This document shows, in pieces, positions 1 through 6,030 of a DNA stretch of 9,532 nt; within the stretch, counting starts at the first letter, position 1; each line of letters begins with the position of its first letter. The notes beneath the pieces are model-generated. The model saw only the letters and a program-made list of their open reading frames with translations, ran no database searches and was not told where the DNA came from. Source of the DNA: Planctomycetota bacterium (GTDB lineage: Bacteria > Planctomycetota > SZUA-567); the NCBI GenBank assembly GCA_031278535.1, contig JAITKH010000006.1, positions 1 through 9,532 on the forward strand, given 5' to 3'. The translations under genes and the position numbers were made by a program.

Positions 1-3000
1 CACGCCGCCAATCCGAATCCTGCGAATCCGACGGCCGGACCGCCAAGGCGTCATCCGGACCGTCGCCGGCCGGAAGAGCGGATCGTCCCGGATCCGGGAG
101 CGGTCCCTCGCCTTTGCCGTCGAAAGCGCCTTCCCCCATCCCGTTTCCGGAATCAAAAAAACGCCCTTCTCCAGAATCGCGTCCGGTTTCGCGCCCTCCG
201 GCATTCCGGCCCCTGCTAGAATCCCCTCCGAAACGATTGTCTTCATTCTCCCCGCCTCGGTCCCGGCCGGAAGGATCGTCGCCCTGTTCGCGCCCTCTTT
301 GCGCCAAATCAAGTCCTCCCGGGGCATCGGTACCGTTCTGATCGCTGTCGCGCCGTCTTTCCTGGCCGCCACGACGGGTGTCCGACATCCGGCCTTCGTT
401 CCCCGCCGTTCCTTTGACGTCGCCTGCCGGCCGGGAAAATTCCACAGGGGGCGCCGTACCGTCGGCGGTTGGGGAAGGCGCAAGATGTTCGGACGAGCCA
501 GAACTCTCGAATGCGGATTGATCAGGAACATTTCGAGCCATTCCACCCGCAGCGGAGGGGGCAGCCGGAAGCGAATCAATCCTCACTTCCGTTTCGGCGT
601 CGCTTTCGCGCAGACCTCGGCCGGATCGGGCAGCTTCATGGCGATCGGCGTTGCCGATCGGGCGATCCCCGTTTCCCGGAACAGGAGTTGCCGGGACATC
701 GCCAACCCGTTCGCGGCGCATTGGCGCCTCGTCCCGCCGCCTGCGTTCCGCACCGGAACGCGACTCGCGTTCCGCCGCCCGCCCGGCCATGTCGGCGTCG
801 GCCGGATCCGAAAGAGCGGGGGGAATATCCAGGACTCCGAAATCCGGAAGCGTCCCCGCCCTTCCCTTGTCCTTGGCAAGATCCGAAAAAACCGGAGCGG
901 GCCTGATCTCCCCGATGTCCGGACGGGCGGCATCAGCATCGTCCCTCTCGGAATCGGATTGGGCAAGGTCGCGTACGGGATCGGGGATTTCCTGTCTCGG
1001 TTCGGGATATTCCCCGCCCGATTCGACGCGTTCCCGCCGTCGGGGCCTGAGTTCGTTCGGCCCAACGGCAGAGACGGAAGGCGCATTGTCCACACCCCGC
1101 TTTCCCGAAACATCGGAGGTCTGTTCTCCAGCCAATGGCCGGGCCAGCCGGGCGGAATCGGACCAGATTGGCAAATCCTCAGGCCCGGACAGGGCGATTT
1201 CGGGCCGTGTTGCGTCCTGATTCCGGCCGGCGCCGGAGGCGCTTGCCGCCTTCCGCGCTTCGACGTCGCCAGGCGCGGAAGGCGGCTCGGCCAGATCCGG
1301 CAACCGTTCAGTCGGCCCATTCAGATTCCCGATTTGTTTTTCACGACGCTCGCGGCGTTCAAGCTTTGCCTCGGTCCGGTTCTCCAACGGCAAGGGGGAT
1401 GGACTCCTGGCTTCGGCCATTCCTGCCGCCTCGATCGCTTTCTCGAAAACAACAGTCCGCTTCGCGTCAATGACGGCCGCTTCGGACGAAACGGCCGCGG
1501 CGGCGCTTACGGCCGCGGCAATGGCGGAGGAAATAGGGGAGGCATCTGTCTGGACAGGGGAAGCATTGTCGGAAGAGGCGGCGATTGAAGCGATGAGCAA
1601 TTCCCGTTCCCCGGCCGTCAAATCCACAACCGCTTCGCCGGCGTCTTCAACAAGATTGATTGTCAGCGATTCGTCGGCGGAAGGATCGATATTGAGGACA
1701 GACCCGAGCATGGCGATAAAGATGGCGACAAGGATCAGGCTGGACAGAGCCGATGCCAAAAGGAAACGGGCCAGGGTACTCTTGCCAAGACGATACAGGA
1801 GAAAGACAAGGAAGAGCAGGATGAGCAACAGAAGCAGGAGGAGGGCCAGAAGATAAATCCACCAGGCATCCCATATCCTATCCCAGCCGGAGGCCGCCGC
1901 CGGCATGATTTCGGGAAACTCGGATACGCCGCCCACGAAATGGTCGCCATTTTTCACGGCCGGCCGATCACGAAGCGCTTCCTCGGTTTTTTCCCAGGGG
2001 GAGTCGCCGGCTCCGGGAGGTTCGCCGCCAGGAGATTCGCCACTGCCGCCGTGTATGGACGCCGGCTCGTCATCCGCCTTCCCGATATCGGGGATGGCGG
2101 CGGCATCGTCATGATCGCCCAAAGACGGGGGAACGGGAAGGCCGGCGAGGGGAGGCGGCGTTTCCGTCCGCACGGCGTAGGCTGTCACCCGCCACCGTAC
2201 GCGAATCGCCGCCCGACCCGGTCCGGCCCGCAACGTTGCCCATCCGGTATAGCCGCCTTCTTTCCTGTCAATGGGAGGGGAAGCGGTAATCGTCGTCCGG
2301 ATTACCCCCCTACCCGCCGATACGCTGTCCCGGTCAAGCGTGGCCGCCAAATCCTGTTCGCCTTCTTCCCCGGGACGGCCGGCGATCCACACCCGCAACG
2401 GCGCGGCCTTATCCGCCGAAAAATCGACGGGGATCTCCCTGGAAACAAAGGTTCCAGGAGGAATTGTCCCCAAATCCACCGACTCCGGACCAAGAAGGAC
2501 AACCGTGCCCACCCTGACTCGAGCCGTGGAATGGTCAGTGAGATCGCGCCCGTCGGTAATTGTAAAGTCGCCGGAGTACTCGCCGGGCGACGCCGTTTCC
2601 GGAACGATTATTTCCACATCGAAGGCGTTGGCGCCGGGATTGACCCGTACGCCGGCCGACAGATCGTCCCAGTCGCCGGCATTCTTCCAGGCAAGATCGA
2701 AAGACATGTCGCGGGGAGCGTCCGCGCCCAGTTCCACCTTCACCCGGGCATTCCCTTTCTCGCCCGGAAAAAGCACTCCGAAATCGATATCGCCGTCTAG
2801 CGAAGCCCGATCCGCCGGAATCGGCGGGACCGGGGGTTCGGGCAAAGGTTCGGCGAAGGACTCTGGCGGAGGTTCGTCCGGAATCAACGCTTGCGGCAAG
2901 CGTTCCGCCGCCGCCGCCACTTGTCTGGCAAAGGCGCCGTGGCTCCAGGCCGTCCCTCGGGCCCGAATTGTCGCTTCCAACGGCCAGGCAACGGAATGTC

Positions 3001-4513
3001 CGGAAAAATCGGCGACAGCGGCATAGACGCCGTCGCCAGCTCCACCGTCGCCATGCAGGCCATCGTCAAAAAGTTGCATTCGCCCGATCGGATTTCCCGG
3101 TAGCGGCTCCACCCAGACGTCGGCGTCGGGGAGAGGTCTCTCTCCATGGGCCAGGGTAGCCCCGACAGCAATCCGATCGGCCCCGATCAGAGGGGGAAAC
3201 ATGTCGAGGAAGAAATCCGTATCGCCGAAAAGAGCGAGGATGGATTGGCCGGACGAAGCGCCGTTCCAATCGAGGCGCCAATCGCCGACCGCGGGCGTCG
3301 CGGCGTGAGCGCCGCCGCCGAAGGAGAAAATCCCGCCTTGGCCTCCCGGTCCGCTCAACGATAGCCGTGCGCCCCCGTCCGCCAGGGCCACCAGTCGTTT
3401 GACGCTGCCGTCAACGGGAAGGGTCAATGTTCCAGACGCTGTACGGAGAATCTCGGCGTGAAGAAGCCGCTGCTTCCCCAATTCGGCGGCCAGGCGAGCG
3501 TAAATTTCCGGCAAATCCTCGTCCCTGGGCGCGGGAAAGTAGGCGCCACCGGTAGTCTCCGCCATGGTTCGGAGCAGGCCATGATCCACCCCTCTGGCCA
3601 AGCCGATGGTAAAAATCCGTATCCCGGCCTTGGCGCATTCGAAATGGGTGTTGCGATAGGGAGCCCCTTCGTTCCGGCCATCCGTCAGAAGAATTATCAC
3701 CGGCCGTCGGGATCCGGCAGCCTGGAGTTCCGACATGGCGAGGCGGAGCGGCGCGTCCAAATTGGTCATTCCGTCGGCGCCTATCCGCATCAGGGCAGCG
3801 GCAATCTCCTCGCCACGGGAGAGCGGAAGCAGAGGGGCGGCGGCCTCGGCCTGAAAATTGAAAGTAACGAGACCTATTCCGCCGATGCCTCCGCCTAACC
3901 TGGCCATTTCGACAAAAGCGCGGGCGGCGGCAATCCGGCGCTTGCGGGGATCGTTGTAGTCCATGCTGGAACTGACATCCACCGCGAGAATCACGTCCGC
4001 CAGCGTCGCAGCCGAACTCAGAAGTCCTTCCGCCGTTCCCTCGGCCAAGGGAATTCCGCCGGGAGCAAACACCACCCGGACACCGGAAAGGCCCTCCCGT
4101 TCCTGCCCCGGGATTACCCGCGCGTCCAGGAAGACGCGATCCTCATGGCGCCAGAGATAGACGCCATCGGCCAGATGCCCTTCATCCCATGCCAACTCTG
4201 GAGAGCCGACGGGATAGACATAGACGCTGAAATCTCCAGCCGCGGCCCGTTTGGCATATCCGGCAAGGTTGTCGGGAAGGGATACCGCCAACTTGACGTT
4301 GCCCGGCGCGTTCGGATCGCCCAAGTCATGGGTCAGGAGAGCGATGCGGAGGCCGGAAACGCCTTCCCCGGCCTCAACCGGTCCGGTGAGGGACAAGATT
4401 GACAAAAAAAGAAGCAACACCCGCGCCGACAGAAAACGCCAACGCCTTCTTCCGCCGTCCGGGCCGCCGGAAAAGAAAACCGGTTCTGGAGAGGAAACCG
4501 ACCGGAACATCAT
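1..4513 (-). CDS. Very large membrane-anchored VWA-domain protein with long disordered tail, 3' end outside the window
   Basis: One frame of 1504 codons runs from ATG 4513 (ATGA overlap with ExbD) to the left edge with no stop. A second ATG at 4510 is 7 nt from GGGG and may be the true start. Residues 22-48 (RRR, then LLLFLSILSL, ending VEA before G49) look like a signal peptide. Residues 49-170 are beta-rich and unrecognised. The VWA domain covers about 172-345 with a complete MIDAS: DVSSS at 179-183, Thr250 in GMTNLD, Asp278 in LLTDGRN. At 483-497, DDGLHGDGGAGDGVY resembles choice-of-anchor X domains. Two modules near 570-670 and 673-785 open with IDFGVLFPGEKG and VDLGTIPPGTFV, like ASH/choice-of-anchor D beta-sandwiches. 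A membrane hairpin follows: 887-907 (seven consecutive Leu) and about 914-940, joined by a basic loop YRLGKSTLAR. Positive-inside topology puts both VWA part and tail in the periplasm. Residues 943-1504 are Ala-rich, then Arg/Asp/Glu/Pro/Gly-rich and probably disordered. No TonB or TolA is seen, so it may be the motor's client; that is inference. Confidence 0.9.
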   Translation of the reverse strand, partial: MMFRSVSSPEPVFFSGGPDGGRRRWRFLSARVLLLFLSILSLTGPVEAGEGVSGLRIALLTHDLGDPNAPGNVKLAVSLPDNLAGYAKRAAAGDFSVYVYPVGSPELAWDEGHLADGVYLWRHEDRVFLDARVIPGQEREGLSGVRVVFAPGGIPLAEGTAEGLLSSAATLADVILAVDVSSSMDYNDPRKRRIAAARAFVEMARLGGGIGGIGLVTFNFQAEAAAPLLPLSRGEEIAAALMRIGADGMTNLDAPLRLAMSELQAAGSRRPVIILLTDGRNEGAPYRNTHFECAKAGIRIFTIGLARGVDHGLLRTMAETTGGAYFPAPRDEDLPEIYARLAAELGKQRLLHAEILRTASGTLTLPVDGSVKRLVALADGGARLSLSGPGGQGGIFSFGGGAHAATPAVGDWRLDWNGASSGQSILALFGDTDFFLDMFPPLIGADRIAVGATLAHGERPLPDADVWVEPLPGNPIGRMQLFDDGLHGDGGAGDGVYAAVADFSGHSVAWPLEATIRARGTAWSHGAFARQVAAAAERLPQALIPDEPPPESFAEPLPEPPVPPIPADRASLDGDIDFGVLFPGEKGNARVKVELGADAPRDMSFDLAWKNAGDWDDLSAGVRVNPGANAFDVEIIVPETASPGEYSGDFTITDGRDLTDHSTARVRVGTVVLLGPESVDLGTIPPGTFVSREIPVDFSADKAAPLRVWIAGRPGEEGEQDLAATLDRDSVSAGRGVIRTTITASPPIDRKEGGYTGWATLRAGPGRAAIRVRWRVTAYAVRTETPPPLAGLPVPPSLGDHDDAAAIPDIGKADDEPASIHGGSGESPGGEPPGAGDSPWEKTEEALRDRPAVKNGDHFVGGVSEFPEIMPAAASGWDRIWDAWWIYLLALLLLLLLILLFLVFLLYRLGKSTLARFLLASALSSLILVAIFIAMLGSVLNIDPSADESLTINLVEDAGEAVVDLTAGERELLIASIAASSDNASPVQTDASPISSAIAAAVSAAAAVSSEAAVIDAKRTVVFEKAIEAAGMAEARSPSPLPLENRTEAKLERRERREKQIGNLNGPTERLPDLAEPPSAPGDVEARKAASASGAGRNQDATRPEIALSGPEDLPIWSDSARLARPLAGEQTSDVSGKRGVDNAPSVSAVGPNELRPRRRERVESGGEYPEPRQEIPDPVRDLAQSDSERDDADAARPDIGEIRPAPVFSDLAKDKGRAGTLPDFGVLDIPPALSDPADADMAGRAAERESRSGAERRRRDEAPMRRERVGDVPATPVPGNGDRPIGNADRHEAARSGRGLRESDAETEVRIDSLPAAPSAAGGMARNVPDQSAFESSGSSEHLAPSPTADGTAPPVEFSRPAGDVKGTAGNEGRMSDTRRGGQERRRDSDQNGTDAPGGLDLAQRGREQGDDPSGRDRGGENEDNRFGGDSSRGRNAGGRETGRDSGEGRFFDSGNGMGEGAFDGKGEGPLPDPGRSALPAGDGPDDALAVRPSDSQDSDWRR

Positions 4514-4926
4514 TTTTCCCCGGAATCAAGAACCGGGAGATCGATCCGGGCTACTCCGCTAGCGCGGCAGATGCCAAAAACGCGCATGACTGATTGGTAG
4601 GGGGACCTGGCGTCGGCCCGGATGACAGCCGGGCGGCCGGGCCGGGCTGCCGCGAATTCGGTCACGATTCTCCGCAGTTCGCCGTCGTCATCCACGCTCC
4701 GGCCGTTGACGATCATGTTTCCTTGTTGTCGGATGTTGATGACCAGGCGATCGGGAAGCCGGGAATCCTCGGTTCCCGCTTCGCTCCGGGGAAGAATGAC
4801 CGCGTGGTCCAATTCCCGGCGGGTGAAATTGGTGGCGACCAGGAAAAAGATCAGCAGGAGGAACACGATGTCGACGAGTGACGTCATGGGGATTTCAAAA
4901 TGGTCTTCTTCCCGCAACGCTCTCAT
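4510..4926 (-). CDS. ExbD/TolR-family biopolymer transport protein
   Basis: 138 residues from the ATG at 4926 (148 if started at 4956), the usual ExbD/TolR size. A short cytoplasmic N-terminus ends in FEIPMTSLVDIVFLLLIFFL, the family's single membrane helix, about residues 15-35. Asp19 is in the place of the essential proton-carrying Asp (Asp25 of E. coli ExbD). The periplasmic part has the family pattern: LVINIRQQGNMIVNGRSV, a helix ELRRIVTEFAAARPG, then AVIRADARSPYQSVMRVFGI and a final strand near GVARIDLPVL. It forms the stator or plug of the proton channel made by the upstream gene and passes proton-motive force to a periplasm-spanning partner. Its TGA stop overlaps the start of the VWA gene as ATGA, so the two are probably translationally coupled. 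The 3-copy inverted repeat in its leader suggests separate post-transcriptional control from the channel gene. Family assignment is very sure; ExbD versus TolR is not decided. Confidence 0.95.
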   Translation of the reverse strand: MRALREEDHFEIPMTSLVDIVFLLLIFFLVATNFTRRELDHAVILPRSEAGTEDSRLPDRLVINIRQQGNMIVNGRSVDDDGELRRIVTEFAAARPGRPAVIRADARSPYQSVMRVFGICRASGVARIDLPVLDSGEK

Positions 4927-4933
4927 GGGAAAA

Positions 4934-4939
4934 TCCTCC
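4934..4939 (-). promoter_or_regulatory. Strong ribosome binding site deciding the ExbD-like start
   Basis: The minus strand reads GGAGGA, 7 nt (TTTTCCC) before the ATG at 4926. The upstream in-frame ATG at 4956 has only a weak GGGA 14 nt away. The 4926 start also gives the short cytoplasmic N-terminus usual for ExbD. Confidence 0.7.
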
Positions 4940-4964
4940 ACCGCAACGACCGCCATAGTGGTCT

Positions 4965-4981
4965 GTACAGTCCCAATCTTT
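4965..4981 (-). repeat. Third copy of the hairpin arm, just upstream of the ExbD-like gene
   Basis: The minus strand reads AAAGATTGGGACTGTAC, matching the plus-strand AAAGATTGAGACTGTAC at 5095-5111 in 16 of 17 positions. In RNA the one difference becomes a U-G wobble, so this copy can pair over 17 bp with the 5' arm of the upstream hairpin, in competition with the local 14-bp stem. It ends 8 nt before an ATG at 4956 and about 26 nt before the GGAGGA site of the preferred ExbD start. Confidence 0.75.
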
Positions 4982-5028
4982 CCAGATTCTGAAGTCCGTC
5001 TGTTCCGGGATTGGCCTCTGATGCCGGA

Positions 5029-5045
5029 GGGGAATTCATTTCCCC
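5029..5045 (-). repeat. Short 6-bp inverted repeat in the channel-ExbD gap
   Basis: GGGGAA at 5029-5034 and TTCCCC at 5040-5045 are separated by five bases. CCGGAGG also occurs as a direct repeat at 5024-5030 and 5044-5050. It would sit in the loop of the long-range pairing between 5095-5111 and 4965-4981. It could be chance in GC-rich DNA. Confidence 0.35.
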
Positions 5046-5078
5046 GGAGGCGGAAACCGGATGAACCGCGGGCACTCC

Positions 5079-5113
5079 CCGTACAGTCTCAAGCAAAGAT
5101 TGAGACTGTACGG
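5079..5113 (-). repeat. Perfect 14-bp inverted repeat (RNA hairpin) after the channel gene
   Basis: The plus strand reads CCGTACAGTCTCAA at 5079-5092, a 7-nt loop GCAAAGA at 5093-5099, and TTGAGACTGTACGG at 5100-5113. All 14 positions pair. It begins 10 nt past the channel stop codon. In the minus-strand transcript no U-tract follows (the next bases are GGAGTGCCCG), so an intrinsic terminator is unlikely. An mRNA-processing or stabilising hairpin, an attenuation element, or an operator for a dimeric protein all fit. Confidence 0.85.
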
Positions 5114-5123
5114 AATACTAGCC

Positions 5124-5969
5124 TCACTCCGAGACCTGCGTCTCCTCCGAATCCGCCAGCGGATCATCCATGTCTTCCGGTTCGGCCGCCTTTCCGTCCT
5201 CCGGCCGGCTATCCCTTTCCTGTCCGTCCCGCCCGGAGACATCGGTCTCTGTGCCTGCCCGGTCCGATCGGTGGCGGCGGCTGGCTCTGTTGGAGGCGGC
5301 GGAAATGAACGCCAGTGCCCTCTCTTCGACCTCGCGCATGATGGAATCGGCGCGGCCACGCAGAATATGGTAAAAGATCAGCATGGGAGTGGCTACTATC
5401 AGGCCCCAGGCGGTGGTATAGAGCGCCTCGTAGATGCCGGCCGCGAAATTGCGGGGATCATCCATTCCCAATTCGGCGGCGGCTCGAAAAGCCGCGATCA
5501 GGCCAAAGACCGTCCCCATGAGACCGAGCATCGGCGCCAACGATGCGACCACTCCGATCGGCCTGAGATTGGCGCGGAGATCGAAGAGGATGCGCGACGC
5601 CTCGTCGTCCACCGCGTTTTCCAACTCCCGACGGGTGGCCCCGCTCCGGGAAAGGAGGGATCGCATCACCCGGCCCATGGCGCTTCCGTCCCCTTCGAGC
5701 GTCCGAAGCCCGGCGGAGACGCCGCCCGACACCATGGCGTCGCGAAGCCTGTCCATCAGGCGCCTCGGCAGTTGCGCATTCCGACGGATGACGAAAAGGC
5801 GTTCGATCGCAAAGGCCAGGCCGACGACCGCAACGGCGAGGATGACCCACATGACGGGACCGCCCAAGGTGAAGACGGAGAGGGCCGATTCAAGGCTCAC
5901 CTCGTCAGCTCTGGCGGTTCCCGCAAAGAATGGCGAAAAGGCAAGAGCGAGGGAGAAACGAAGGCGCAT
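5124..5969 (-). CDS. MotA/TolQ/ExbB-family proton channel protein
   Basis: 281 residues from the ATG at 5969. Residues 1-21 (MRLRFSLALAFSPFFAGTARA, then D) look like a cleavable signal peptide; N-terminal signal-bearing extensions are known in some ExbB proteins. Membrane segment 1 is about residues 37-59 (VMWVILAVAVVGLAFAIE). A cytoplasmic helical stretch of about 75 residues follows. Segment 2, about 138-160, carries the family signature LAPMLGLMGTVFGLI. Segment 3, about 178-204, carries EALYTTAWGLIVATPM with the conserved paired Thr. These segments form the pentameric proton channel that works with ExbD/TolR in the inner membrane. A hydrophilic charged tail of about 60 residues (222-281, rich in Arg, Asp and Glu) extends the usual C-terminus. 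It lies between the TPR gene (61 nt upstream) and the ExbD-type gene. ExbB and TolQ cannot be separated by motif alone; MotA itself is unlikely given the ExbD partner. Family assignment is very sure; the exact substrate protein is not known. Confidence 0.95.
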   Translation of the reverse strand: MRLRFSLALAFSPFFAGTARADEVSLESALSVFTLGGPVMWVILAVAVVGLAFAIERLFVIRRNAQLPRRLMDRLRDAMVSGGVSAGLRTLEGDGSAMGRVMRSLLSRSGATRRELENAVDDEASRILFDLRANLRPIGVVASLAPMLGLMGTVFGLIAAFRAAAELGMDDPRNFAAGIYEALYTTAWGLIVATPMLIFYHILRGRADSIMREVEERALAFISAASNRASRRHRSDRAGTETDVSGRDGQERDSRPEDGKAAEPEDMDDPLADSEETQVSE

Positions 5970-5977
5970 CGGCATAT

Positions 5978-5983
5978 TCCCTT
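5978..5983 (-). promoter_or_regulatory. Ribosome binding site deciding the start of the ExbB/TolQ-like gene
   Basis: The minus strand reads AAGGGA here. It lies 8 nt before the ATG at 5969 but only 2 nt before an alternative ATG at 5975. The spacing favours 5969. A longer frame is possible from a TTG at 6026, but that start has no comparable site and would put an unusual hydrophilic stretch before the signal peptide. Confidence 0.55.
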
Positions 5984-6030
5984 GTCTGTGTCCGGCGCGA
6001 GAATATCCATCCGCCGGCGCTGCCAACGAT

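Noticed and set aside
583..1320. A 245-codon minus-strand open frame in another phase
   Set aside because: It overlaps the VWA tail in a different phase, has no domain and has no ribosome binding site that I can see.
299..1588. A 429-codon open frame on the plus strand
   Set aside because: It lies opposite the tail of the VWA gene, whose frame is continuous with recognised domains. The plus product is Arg/Gly/Pro-rich without recognisable motifs or a convincing ribosome binding site.
1940..2800. A 286-codon open frame on the plus strand
   Set aside because: It is antisense to the ASH-like modules and linker of the VWA gene, with no recognisable features.
4428..4450. Twin-arginine export signal at the start of the VWA protein
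   Set aside because: There is an Arg cluster (RRRWRFL) before the hydrophobic stretch, but it does not match S/T-R-R-x-F-L-K closely. An ordinary Sec signal is the simpler reading.
5079..5113. Intrinsic terminator after the ExbB-like gene
   Set aside because: The stem is strong but no T-run follows it on the minus strand, and the downstream ExbD partner needs to be transcribed with the channel gene.
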